Positions 26,002-34,258 of a stretch of 64,000 nucleotides of DNA are shown here, piece by piece (position 1 is the stretch's first letter; every line of letters starts with the position of its first letter). The notes beneath the pieces are model-generated. The model was given only the letters and a program-made list of their open reading frames with translations, had not been told where the DNA came from and did no database searches. Both the position numbers and the translations under genes were made by a program. The DNA is from an uncultured Desulfobacter sp. GTDB taxonomy: Bacteria; Desulfobacterota; Desulfobacteria; Desulfobacterales; Desulfobacteraceae. Location of the stretch: positions 4,950,501 through 5,014,500 of the forward strand of contig NZ_OY762614.1 in NCBI RefSeq assembly GCF_963666145.1, read 5' to 3'.

Positions 26002-27552
26002 CTATCCTGTTGAGGCAAACAACTCCTTTTGTTTATTATCTTTTTTCTGCGGTTTATGTCTTGTCCCAGCCATTTCAATCAACAATGTTACAATTGTCGT
26101 CAATACTGATCGGACAACTACACCATGCTGGCTTCTCACTCTCGTCTGTTCAAGGCCTTCTCTTTTTTTCATCAAATTGAAAGGCCGTTCGCAGTTCTTT
26201 CGAATTTCGATTGCTGATTGCGACCCGTTATGAAAAGTTGGCATTGGCTGGAAATGACCGTTATCAAAACCAATTATTCTCGATTTAGGGCAACTTGATG
26301 CAAACATACATTCGCCGGGCGTTGCTCCACACCTAAATTCATGGCCATCCAGTGTTGTACCCAGATAATCCATTGGAATTTCACAAGAATCATTGCAGGT
26401 AACTCTCACCGGAGATTGCAATACATTCTCGGGCAATTTCGCTTGCTCCGATGCAGGGGCCACGACATAGACACCTGTTTCATTGAGAACCGAACCATCA
26501 CTATCGTGGTAAGCCTGGTCTGCGGTTATCAATTTAATATCAATGCCTAATGCTTGAGCAAGCTTGATCAATGGTTTCAGAAACAGGCTGTCGTGATGAT
26601 TCGCTGCCCCCACAAGGGATACCAATGGAAAGCTATGGCCGTTTGTGGGATTAATAGCGGTTAGTGTATGCATCCGGTATCCAATGACATAATGCGACTT
26701 ATCCCTTTTGTTCCGGCGTTTCCCACAATCACAGTCCAGATCGGAATAAATTCGTACTTTTTTGCCGTTGATTTCAATGGCGCAAAGGGGATAATTGACT
26801 TCGGACGGCAGTTCACTGGAATCAACACCATGAATAACGGTATTCTCAAGACAACCCGATTTATAAAAATGGTGGAGGAAATATACCAGGACGTTCATCA
26901 ATTGATTAAATTTCAGGTCGCTCCGGAAATGACATAATTCAGTATGATCTACCTGTTTTTTAGCCTTTAACGACAACCGAATAAAACGCCTGTTTTGCTT
27001 TCGCTCTTTGCCAAAATATTCATCGCTGCAAAATTTCCTGTAACTGATTTCAGGATATTTGATAATTTTTAACAGCTCCATCCGAAATAATTGGTAGGGC
27101 TGAATATCCCTGTGTGCAGCGGAGTAACCATCGGGCGCGATCAAGCTATTGATAAGCTGGTCATCTATGAGTTGGTCAATAAACTGCAATTCCTGATCTA
27201 CAATTTCAGGGTATGGCTTTTTCAGGGTGTCAAAATTAAACAGGTTATCGGAATGAAAATTCTCAATGTAAGATGCCATTTCAGGAAGACTACGAATGCC
27301 TGCTGTAGGGGATTGAGCTTCAATACCTATGAGGTCCTCGATGGGGATGTCCAGAGATTGAGAATAATCGTATTGCTCCACAATCTCCATCATGATTTGT
27401 TCTGTCAGTTCTTTTTTGGACGCCCTTGTCATCGTTTTCCAGTTCGGAAAACTCTTTTTTAATTGCTTTGTGATGAGCCGCCTGATATTTTTTCTATGCA
27501 TAAAGCCTCTGTGGCGTTGTTTTCTTTTGTGTTTGGTCGCTTGAAAGTACAA
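26002..27552 (-). CDS. IS4/IS5-superfamily DDE transposase
   Basis: The 516-aa protein has ENTVIHGVDSSELP, IKLITADQAYHDSDG and a C-terminal GREL-like region RPFNLMKKREGLEQTRVRSQ, the order of the DDE catalytic segments of the IS4/IS1182/IS5 superfamily. Four cysteines (CNDSCEIP and CGATPGECMFASSCP) suggest a metal site as in IS1182-like enzymes. I could not define the inverted repeats. It lies between a toxin-like gene and relics of a toxin tip, and probably separated them. Confidence 0.8.
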   Translation of the reverse strand: MYFQATKHKRKQRHRGFMHRKNIRRLITKQLKKSFPNWKTMTRASKKELTEQIMMEIVEQYDYSQSLDIPIEDLIGIEAQSPTAGIRSLPEMASYIENFHSDNLFNFDTLKKPYPEIVDQELQFIDQLIDDQLINSLIAPDGYSAAHRDIQPYQLFRMELLKIIKYPEISYRKFCSDEYFGKERKQNRRFIRLSLKAKKQVDHTELCHFRSDLKFNQLMNVLVYFLHHFYKSGCLENTVIHGVDSSELPSEVNYPLCAIEINGKKVRIYSDLDCDCGKRRNKRDKSHYVIGYRMHTLTAINPTNGHSFPLVSLVGAANHHDSLFLKPLIKLAQALGIDIKLITADQAYHDSDGSVLNETGVYVVAPASEQAKLPENVLQSPVRVTCNDSCEIPMDYLGTTLDGHEFRCGATPGECMFASSCPKSRIIGFDNGHFQPMPTFHNGSQSAIEIRKNCERPFNLMKKREGLEQTRVRSQHGVVVRSVLTTIVTLLIEMAGTRHKPQKKDNKQKELFASTG

Positions 27553-27575
27553 CTAAACAGAGGCTTTTTCAACTC

Positions 27576-28424
27576 CTAACAAACTGAAAATATGTCTGAT
27601 TTTATTAAATTTAGGTGGTCGATTTCAACACCCTTTATAAGACTTACGTAGCCATTTTTCACAGGAAATGCAATTCCCTCGAATACTGATCTAAAACCAT
27701 TCACACCTACTTGAGCAACTGTTTCAGCTAATGCTTCCTCAATATAAACGGATAAAGGGGATCTTGAATAAGAGGATGCACGGTTGCTAACTCTAAAATT
27801 CCGTAATAAAAAGATTTTTGGAGTTAATAATCTATGAACCTTTTCATGGATTAAAGCCAATCTACGCTCAACCATACTACCACGACTTGAAACTAGGATA
27901 TCCCCCCAAACTCCGGTCTCGCCTGCTCCCGCAGGTAGGTTTTTTGTATAATGTATTGGCGGTTTGGACATTCTACCTGTAGCAAATTTGGGGGGCTTGC
28001 CTATATTAATCCTTCCCCCTTTATAGGTCTTTGGGACACCTTTGAATAGCACAGCAAGAACCGCTTGAATTCCAAGAATGGAGACAGCTTTCGCAAAATG
28101 TTCCCCTGATTTTTTGAGGTCTGATTCTAATTTAGCGTAAAGCGCCAATTTTGCAAAAGAATATAAGTGTTCTATTCCATCAAAAACAGCAAGACCTATA
28201 GCAACAACTCCAACACTAACAAGAACGATATCAATTATTTCTCCAATTCCAAAGAAATGAGAAGCAACCCAAGCCACTAAAACTCCGGCAACAATTGCCA
28301 GTGATTCAGGAGTGATGAATCGTTTAAGTTGATCACGTGCTTGTGGTCCTAAATGTGGTATAGCATAATCTATGGCTTTTTCTAATTTTTCTACATCTGA
28401 TAAATTCATTACTTGCGTATTCAT
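27576..28424 (-). CDS. Toxin-like protein with two-TM domain and HExxH metallopeptidase motif
   Basis: The start is best put at 28424 (MNTQVMNLSDVEKLEKAIDY) after GGAAAAAG, giving 282 aa. Residues 40-85 and 112-130 are hydrophobic. HEKVH at 193-197 is an HExxH zinc motif, and EEALAETVAQ at 229-238 supplies candidate third ligands. This resembles polymorphic or type VI toxins with peptidase tips. The C-terminus ends right where the neighbouring transposase unit begins, so it may be shortened. The candidate immunity gene at 25332 would originally have been next to it. Confidence 0.6.
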   Translation of the reverse strand: MNTQVMNLSDVEKLEKAIDYAIPHLGPQARDQLKRFITPESLAIVAGVLVAWVASHFFGIGEIIDIVLVSVGVVAIGLAVFDGIEHLYSFAKLALYAKLESDLKKSGEHFAKAVSILGIQAVLAVLFKGVPKTYKGGRINIGKPPKFATGRMSKPPIHYTKNLPAGAGETGVWGDILVSSRGSMVERRLALIHEKVHRLLTPKIFLLRNFRVSNRASSYSRSPLSVYIEEALAETVAQVGVNGFRSVFEGIAFPVKNGYVSLIKGVEIDHLNLIKSDIFSVC

Positions 28425-28929
28425 ATCTTTTTCCCGTCGATATAGGTTGCTGCTCGGGAGCCGGGCTTTTGGGTAATCGGTGACCACGTAATTTTTTTTT
28501 CATAATTCGTATTGTAATGTCAATCAAAAATTAGCCTAATCACCATTAGAATTCCGAAGACAGTTTGCTTGATGCAAACAAAAAAACATGCGACGGGCAA
28601 CCGTAGATGTGTAGCGTTTGCCGATCCATAAAGATTTTGAGGTTGATTTTTTTTGAAAAACCATTCGAATTGTTGATAATTTTAGAAGAAAATCTTAGGA
28701 ATCTTACTGTGAGCCCTATGTCTATAATTGGTCATTTTTTTTCGAAATTCCCAGGCCACAACATGTGGTATGGTCAATATATTTTTATTGTCGGACTGAA
28801 TTTAAGAACGTGCCGTGTTAAATCTCCTTTTTTGTCTTCGGAAAAAGAAGGAGATTTGCATTTATCGGACATCTTTCAATTCGAATATAGGGTTCTACAA
28901 ATCGACGGTCCCTAAACTTAACTGTTGAT
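28425..28929. other. Intergenic region with repeat and hairpin
   Basis: No credible gene. CTATGTCTAT at 28711 is followed after 30 bases by CCAGG and the palindrome CCACAACATGTGG (28756-28768), the same layout as at 4311-4366. A strong hairpin with arms AAATCTCCTT and AAGGAGATTT lies at 28820-28857, downstream of the minus-strand gene that ends at 28930. Confidence 0.55.
28820..28857 (-). terminator. Hairpin downstream of the 28930-30054 gene
   Basis: Arms AAATCTCCTT and AAGGAGATTT with an inner T5/A5 pairing. It is about 75 bp after the stop of the minus-strand gene. There is no U-run after it, so a role in termination is uncertain. Confidence 0.4.
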
Positions 28930-30054
28930 TTAAGAATTGTTAAACCTTTCTTCAAAACTTTCTATCTCACCTATTTTGCAGGTTGGTGAAAAACAATTTT
29001 GAGAATTATTTCCACGAATTTCAAAGCCATTAATACGGTAACATATTTCGGCAATATCCTCGAAAGTTATCCCCAATGGTCCCAACTCTGCTGCCAACCC
29101 TTTAAAATCAAACAACTCTTCATCAAGATAAATATATCTTTCCCCTTGCAATCTTGAATAGGATAACCTTGCAGCTAAAGAAACTAATGGGGACGTTTTA
29201 TAGCAATTTTCATTGTGTTCAGCATAGTCATACAATAACCTGCAGACGCTTGCCCCATTGTGAAAATGTTTTGTGAATGGCTGCCATCGGTGGTCGTAAT
29301 AATTTTCTCCAATTTCGACAATAAGTTTCTTTCCTTCCCAATGCCAATATTCCACAAGCTGATCACCTTCAAGCTGATTTTTAGATAGATCGTTTATAAA
29401 ATCCCTTTCCCCATTATTGAGCTTGATTTCAGCAATCTCATCATCTTCAAACTCAAAATGCCATTCAAAATGGTCAAACGATTCGTAAGGTTGCGAAACA
29501 TATACTTCTGGAAAGCGCCACGGTGACCACCACTTCCAAGCTCTTCGTGGGACTTTTTTCCAGGCTTCAACAATTTCATCCTCTTTCCCTGCCATAGCTA
29601 CCCAAAGAGGGATATTGACTTCTTTCTCTATCCAGGGCCATTTTTTCATTGGTGATATTACAAGCGGACCGATTTCAAATATTTTCTTAGTGCCCGGCCA
29701 AATTTTTTCTGCAACGTTAAGATACTTTAATGATATGACTCGGGATTTTGAGGCTAACTCTTTTTCCTTTTGTTTGTTTTTTAAATTAAAATCCTTAATT
29801 AACCAACGTGAGAAGGCATTAGCATTTTTCCCTTTTGTGATCATCATTGAGATTTTGTATGCTGTGATTTCATCACCTACTGATTTTTGATTTTCATAAT
29901 TTAGGCAAGCACTCGACCATGCATAGGTTTTTAATCTATTCAATAGTCTTTTTGGGAGTCTTTTGGGGCTTGAAATTGATTCTGTTTTTTTTTTGACTGT
30001 GAGAGCCTTGTTACTATTTCTCATATCATACGCCTTCATACGACATTTCCTCAT
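28930..30054 (-). CDS. Protein of unknown function, 374 aa
   Basis: I do not recognise this protein. It is rich in Trp (KVPRRAWKWWSPWRFPEVYV near 165-185) and Lys/Arg at the N-terminus, with no signal peptide or membrane segment. The middle part (YESFDHFEWHFEFEDDEIAE) is acidic and aromatic. Three starts are possible (MRKCRM, MKAYDM, MRNSNK). It is not overlapped by a better frame and has an even codon use, so it is probably real. Confidence 0.6.
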   Translation of the reverse strand: MRKCRMKAYDMRNSNKALTVKKKTESISSPKRLPKRLLNRLKTYAWSSACLNYENQKSVGDEITAYKISMMITKGKNANAFSRWLIKDFNLKNKQKEKELASKSRVISLKYLNVAEKIWPGTKKIFEIGPLVISPMKKWPWIEKEVNIPLWVAMAGKEDEIVEAWKKVPRRAWKWWSPWRFPEVYVSQPYESFDHFEWHFEFEDDEIAEIKLNNGERDFINDLSKNQLEGDQLVEYWHWEGKKLIVEIGENYYDHRWQPFTKHFHNGASVCRLLYDYAEHNENCYKTSPLVSLAARLSYSRLQGERYIYLDEELFDFKGLAAELGPLGITFEDIAEICYRINGFEIRGNNSQNCFSPTCKIGEIESFEERFNNS

Positions 30055-30105
30055 ACCGCCCCCTTATTTTTAATTTTAATAATAACCATATTCTTGTACT
30101 TTACC

Positions 30106-30133
30106 AAATTCCTGGTATATATACCAGGAATTT
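30106..30133. promoter_or_regulatory. 28-bp perfect palindrome
   Basis: AAATTCCTGGTATA and its exact inverse TATACCAGGAATTT form a 28-bp palindrome, 52 bp upstream of the minus-strand gene start at 30054. It looks like an operator or a recombination site; no T-run follows on either side. Confidence 0.6.
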
Positions 30134-30210
30134 TAAAAATAAATAAAATTTTATATATATCTAAATGTTTACAATGAATATTTCAAGTGTTAAATCAAAT
30201 ACAAAAGTTA

Positions 30211-30263
30211 CCCGGATGGCCACTTTAAAATCCCCCACCCGTGGCCGGGTCAAAATCCCCCGG
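30211..30263. repeat. IS21-family left terminal repeats (two units)
   Basis: Two units are seen: GGCCACTTTAAAATCCCCCA and GTGGCCGGGTCAAAATCCCC. They match the right end (33888-33941) inverted and three units inside istA. Confidence 0.8.
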
Positions 30264-30319
30264 CGACAGAATATTGAGATCTAAGTTATTCTCTTAATAG
30301 CTTCCATTTTTTCCTTTTT

Positions 30320-31099
30320 TCATCCCTCCCTATTTTCGCGCAGCTGAGAGAGCCGGTTGGCAGCCTCCTTGAGTCGGTAACTCTTCCCCTCAAATTTCAA
30401 CAGATGACCATGGTGAAGCAACCGGTCCAGTATGGCCGATGATGCGGCATTGTCTTTGAGAAGCAGGCCCCAGTCTTCAATGGGGCGATTGGAAGTGATC
30501 ACGGTGCTTTTCCTTCTGGCATACCGGTTAATGATGACATCCAGCAGGTAGTCAGCTGCGTCTTTAGGCATTTTTTTCCGGAGAAACAAATCATCAATAA
30601 CCAAAAGATCCGCCTGTGTAAACAGTTTGAAGACCTTTTTTCTATTTTGAATTTGCTCAGCCTCAAACATGTCTTCAAAAAAAACATGGGCTTCCCGGTA
30701 AACCGTTTTCTGGAACAATTGGACAGACGCATGGGCAATGGTTTTGGCAATATGGCTCTTGCCGGTTCCCGGGGCACCTATCAGCAGGGCATCTTCGCCA
30801 TTTTGTATGAACTTGGCGGTCACCAGTTCATAAACCTCCTTTTTGGGGAGTTTGGGATTAAATCCCCAGTCAAATTCCGTCAATGTTTTCATCTCATCAA
30901 GTCCGGAAGCCTTAAACCTGCGTTGCCTTAGACTGGATGAACGATGGTCCAGTTCATCCTGAATCAGCCAGGACAATGCCTCAACCAGGCCGGCATTAGA
31001 TTGATTGGCCTGCAAGGCCCGGCTTTCGAGTGTTGCCAGCATACCGCTTAACCTGAGAACCTTTAATTGTTTTTCGATTTCTGTGATTGTCATACTCAT
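30320..31099 (-). CDS. istB: IstB-like AAA+ ATPase
   Basis: The 259-aa protein has the typical IstB N-terminus (LKVLRLSGMLATLESRALQA), Walker A LLIGAPGTGKSHIA, Walker B LLVIDDLF and TSNRPIEDWG with RLLHHGHLLKFEGKSYR near the C-terminus. It prepares the target for the IstA transposase in IS21 elements. The length is normal. It lies 28 bp downstream of istA with AGGAGGC before its start. Confidence 0.95.
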   Translation of the reverse strand: MSMTITEIEKQLKVLRLSGMLATLESRALQANQSNAGLVEALSWLIQDELDHRSSSLRQRRFKASGLDEMKTLTEFDWGFNPKLPKKEVYELVTAKFIQNGEDALLIGAPGTGKSHIAKTIAHASVQLFQKTVYREAHVFFEDMFEAEQIQNRKKVFKLFTQADLLVIDDLFLRKKMPKDAADYLLDVIINRYARRKSTVITSNRPIEDWGLLLKDNAASSAILDRLLHHGHLLKFEGKSYRLKEAANRLSQLRENREG

Positions 31100-31127
31100 G
31101 ATGCCTCCTTTTTTCTTTTTTCATCCC

Positions 31128-33770
31128 TTAAATTATGCTTGTCTTTCTTAAGTATCTGAGCTGAGATCCGGACATATCGGCCGGATCTTTGATGCCGGAC
31201 GTTATTCCCACGGGCAAACATCCCGGACGTTCAAATTTCTGATCCCAGTCAAATACCCTTACGGTAAATCCATGTCGCTTTAGCAATGACGCAGCCTTCA
31301 GGGAGCCCTCCTTGCCTGCTCTATCCCGGTCCAGGAAGAGATTGACGATGCTGATGTTGATATGCGACGCTAAAAATTGGAGCCGGTGAACCTGCTCCTC
31401 ACACAGATGCGCCCCCATTATGGCGCCTGCATTCAGGCAACCGGCCGACACGAGGGCAGCCACATCAAAGAAGCCTTCCACAAGGGTCAGACCGTGTTGC
31501 TCCACCTGTTTTTTGGCCCCAGGGTCCAGGAGCAGCTTGTCCTGGTTGTATATCTCCAGCTTTTTAGAAAATGGAAAACCCCAGTACCTGCCGTCGGCGG
31601 CGGACTGTTCCTTTGTCAATGCACGGCCGACATGGCTCAACACAACAGGTTTTAAATTCTGATTAACCCCACGAACCTGAAAAACCAACCTGCCGTTTAA
31701 TGGGGAACATTTACCTTGCTCTCTTTCCGGCAGGTAGCCGCATCCCAGGTACCGGCATGCTTGACCGGAGATCCCCCGCTTCTCCAACATTGGATGCGAA
31801 AATTGCAAATATGGCTGCAGGTCAACAGCCACCGGCGGATTTGTGCTGTTCCGCTTTTGGACCGGCTTTTGCCCAATGGCTGCGGTCTGATTCAATATAG
31901 AAACCCCTTGATCAACCATCCATTCAGCCACTTCATAGCAGTTCATCTGTTTGCCACGAAGGGCCAACAGATCCTGGCAGAAATTGAGTATGCCGCCGCC
32001 TTTGCCGCTGCTGAAATCCTTGTACACATTTTTCCCGGAATGCATATGTAATGAGGCGTTCTTTTCGTCTGAGAAAGGGGACTTGATCCAGATTTCGTTA
32101 TTTTTATGCTTTTGGGGCTTAAGACTGAAAACGGACAGTACTTTCAGCCAATCAGCATTTTGCCATACCTTCGGAAGGTCCTCTTTTGAGATTGCAGGCG
32201 GGTTGCCGGCAGCAAATGTATTGAAAAACCGGCCATAATCATCTGATGACCGGATCAGTTTATGCGCCTGACATATGCGGCTTCCATCCTGGATGGGGGC
32301 TGATATTTTCTGGTTTTCAACCAGTCGACAGAATGATTTGTAGCTTCGCAACCCTTTTTCTATGGCTGTTGTCGCAGCAGCCTCAATGTTTCCGGCCTCA
32401 TGCTTTCTGGCAAGGTTGACGATCCCCTGCAGCCGGCGCTGTCCTGTCCTCCCCTGTTCCCTGAAAATCAGTTCGCACAACTGCCGGGTTTGGGGCCCGA
32501 TGCTTTCAGCCTTATTTAATAGGTAGGTTGTTTGCCGGGATGGATTGAAAATTCTGTCCTCCGGCATCATTTTAACCCTTCCCGGCCGGTCGCTTTTGAC
32601 ATGGGTGCGAATTTTTTCCATGGTCCGGGGATCAATGATCTCGACATCATATTCATAAATTCGGACGATGACATCTTCATGCAGAGGTGCCGGAAGTGCT
32701 GAATAATAGGATTGATCCACCTGAACAGTGCCGTCATCATAAACTGTCCGGGTTTCCTGCCTAAAGTAATCAAAACCTTTCAGGGGCAAGGCATGCAGGT
32801 GGGGCTTTTCTTCCTGGAACATTTGCTCGACCTGCCGTTTCATTCGGCCGTGTATCCGCTTTGATGCCCAGACTTCCTCCCAGTGCATCAACCATTTATT
32901 CTGCTCCTCAATGGTGTCGAACCGCCGCCCCTTCAAACCCGTATCCTGGGTATGCTGGACCGCATTTTCAACTGTGCCCTTGCGGTTAGGATCTCTCACC
33001 CGGGCCGGATCGGCCACCACACCATAGTGGTTGAGCATGGCCGCATACACCGGATTCAACTCCGGTTCATAGATGTCCGGTTTTATGACCCCTTCTTTTA
33101 AGTTGTCCAGAACCACGTACTGAACACACCCGCCAAAATACCGGAAAGCCTCTTCATGCAGTTTGGCCCATGTCTCCTGGCTGGACTGCCAGACAACCTT
33201 ACGGAAGGAACGCCGGGAGTACTTCAGGGTCATGACAAAGAGTCGAGGCCGTCGGTATTTACCGGATGTCCCCATGGTCAAGGCGCCCTGGCCATAATCC
33301 ACCTGGGCTTCCTCGCCTGGTAAAAACTCAAGTCGGTCGTACTGTTTGGGGGCTTTGTGTTTTAACCTACGGACAAATCGTTTTACGCTGTTGTATTTAT
33401 GGTTAAAACTGAACAGTTCCACCAGGTCCTGGTAGATGGACATCGCATTCCGGCCTAACCGAACTTGCTTTTCTATCCATTGCCGATGCGGTTCGCAGGC
33501 AGATCGTGCATGGAATGGTATCTGTTTTGTGTCCGCTGAATACACCGGTGGCAGGGATGGGGGATTCTCAATCCGGCCGGTGGCCAGGGTGGGGGAATTT
33601 GAGGTGGCCACCGGTGGAGGATTTTGAATTCGTCCAAGATCATTTTGCTGAATGTACTTCCGGATTGTTTTACGGTCTATGCCGGTATTTCTGCTTATTT
33701 CACGCTGACTGACATTCTGGTTGAGCAAGGTGGTCATTGCTGCTCGTTTTTCTGGTTTCAAAACGTTCAT
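31128..33770 (-). CDS. istA: IstA transposase fused to primase-like zinc-ribbon/TOPRIM module
   Basis: The ATG at 33770 with GGGAG upstream gives 880 aa. Residues 1-500 are an IS21 IstA: HTH (QREISRNTGIDRKTIRKYIQ), then D in EAQVDYGQGAL, D in YVVLDNLKEG and E in RKGTVENAVQH. After about 510 the protein continues as a primase-like unit: IKSPFSDEKNASLHMHSG and FSSGKGGGILNFCQDL resemble the CHC2 domain without its cysteines, then LEKRGISGQACRYLGCGYLP, and a TOPRIM with LTLVEGFFDVAALVSAGCLN and LFLDRDRAGKEGSLKAASLL. Usual IstA is 390-510 aa. I see no stop or frameshift at the joint. A linker in the N-terminal third is encoded by copies of the terminal repeats. Confidence 0.88.
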   Translation of the reverse strand: MNVLKPEKRAAMTTLLNQNVSQREISRNTGIDRKTIRKYIQQNDLGRIQNPPPVATSNSPTLATGRIENPPSLPPVYSADTKQIPFHARSACEPHRQWIEKQVRLGRNAMSIYQDLVELFSFNHKYNSVKRFVRRLKHKAPKQYDRLEFLPGEEAQVDYGQGALTMGTSGKYRRPRLFVMTLKYSRRSFRKVVWQSSQETWAKLHEEAFRYFGGCVQYVVLDNLKEGVIKPDIYEPELNPVYAAMLNHYGVVADPARVRDPNRKGTVENAVQHTQDTGLKGRRFDTIEEQNKWLMHWEEVWASKRIHGRMKRQVEQMFQEEKPHLHALPLKGFDYFRQETRTVYDDGTVQVDQSYYSALPAPLHEDVIVRIYEYDVEIIDPRTMEKIRTHVKSDRPGRVKMMPEDRIFNPSRQTTYLLNKAESIGPQTRQLCELIFREQGRTGQRRLQGIVNLARKHEAGNIEAAATTAIEKGLRSYKSFCRLVENQKISAPIQDGSRICQAHKLIRSSDDYGRFFNTFAAGNPPAISKEDLPKVWQNADWLKVLSVFSLKPQKHKNNEIWIKSPFSDEKNASLHMHSGKNVYKDFSSGKGGGILNFCQDLLALRGKQMNCYEVAEWMVDQGVSILNQTAAIGQKPVQKRNSTNPPVAVDLQPYLQFSHPMLEKRGISGQACRYLGCGYLPEREQGKCSPLNGRLVFQVRGVNQNLKPVVLSHVGRALTKEQSAADGRYWGFPFSKKLEIYNQDKLLLDPGAKKQVEQHGLTLVEGFFDVAALVSAGCLNAGAIMGAHLCEEQVHRLQFLASHINISIVNLFLDRDRAGKEGSLKAASLLKRHGFTVRVFDWDQKFERPGCLPVGITSGIKDPADMSGSQLRYLRKTSII
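33555..33634 (+). repeat. Terminal-repeat units inside the istA coding sequence
   Basis: Written on the plus strand, GGTGGGGGAATTTGAGGTGG and CCACCGGTGGAGGATTTTG parallel GGTGGGGGATTTTGGGGTGG and CCACGCGTGGGGGAGTTTG of the right end. A third unit GGATGGGGGATTCTCAATCC precedes. They encode the Pro-rich linker (IQNPPPVATSNSPTLATG, IENPPSLPP). Confidence 0.7.
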
Positions 33771-33887
33771 CCTTTCCAACTCCCATGTATGCATTGATCA
33801 AGTGATACATGGGACGTTAAACGTTCTGTCGCCTTTTTCCCTAAATTTTTTGATTATCAGCGATTACAGCAGATTTTGCTGACGTTT

Positions 33888-33941
33888 AGGTGGGGGATTT
33901 TGGGGTGGCCACGCGTGGGGGAGTTTGGGTGGCCATCCGGG
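33888..33941. repeat. IS21-family right terminal repeats (two units)
   Basis: AGGTGGGGGATTTTGGGGTG, then GCCACGCGTGGGGGAGTTTG and GGTGGCCATCCGGG. Inverse of the left end at 30211. Confidence 0.8.
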
Positions 33942-33979
33942 GTTAATAAAAATAACCGTATGTTCACCGGAGGGATTAA

Positions 33980-34252
33980 ATGAATAATATAAATTTGGAA
34001 CACCTTTTGAATATTAGCCAGTTAGCTAAGATTTTAGGCAAAACGCCGCAGGCAGTCCGCACCGATATGTATCGTGGTGGCAGCGGAACCCCACCGCCAG
34101 TTAGGATGGGTCGTACTGTTCGATGGTTGCCATCTACCGTGATGGACTGGATTCATGAACGTGAGGAAAAACCAACACTACAAAAGAATCGACGTGGAGC
34201 GCCGACCAAAGCTGAGCGGATTAAGAAATTACGTTTGGATCTGCGAAAATGA
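33980..34252 (+). CDS. AlpA/excisionase-like HTH protein
   Basis: The 90-aa protein starts 4 bp after GGAGGGATTAA. LLNISQLAKILGKTPQAVRT and PPPVRMGRTVRWLPSTVMDW are the two parts of an AlpA/MerR-type winged helix used by excisionases and regulators of plasmids and islands. The C-terminal tail is basic (KNRRGAPTKAERIKKLR). It opens the plus-strand plasmid-like block and is followed at 6 bp by the replication gene. The IS21 element lies directly upstream and may have replaced its promoter. Confidence 0.75.
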   Translation: MNNINLEHLLNISQLAKILGKTPQAVRTDMYRGGSGTPPPVRMGRTVRWLPSTVMDWIHEREEKPTLQKNRRGAPTKAERIKKLRLDLRK

Positions 34253-34258
34253 TAGCGT

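Larger units (their letters stand above)
30211..33941 (-). mobile_element. IS21-family element with istA-primase fusion
   Basis: The left end is CCCGGATGGCCACTTTAAAA and the right end inverted is CCCGGATGGCCACCCAAACT; both carry a second unit of GTGGCC...AAAATCCCCC inside. A 4-bp GTTA flanks the element (30207-30210, 33942-33945). It encodes IstB and a long IstA on the minus strand and is 3731 bp, against about 2-2.5 kb for usual IS21 elements, because of the extra primase-like module. Confidence 0.92.

Noticed and set aside
31128..33770. IstA-primase fusion as an artefact of two adjacent genes.
   Set aside because: Frame is continuous with no stop or overlap, and the whole unit lies within matching IS ends and a target duplication; confirmation by reads would still help.
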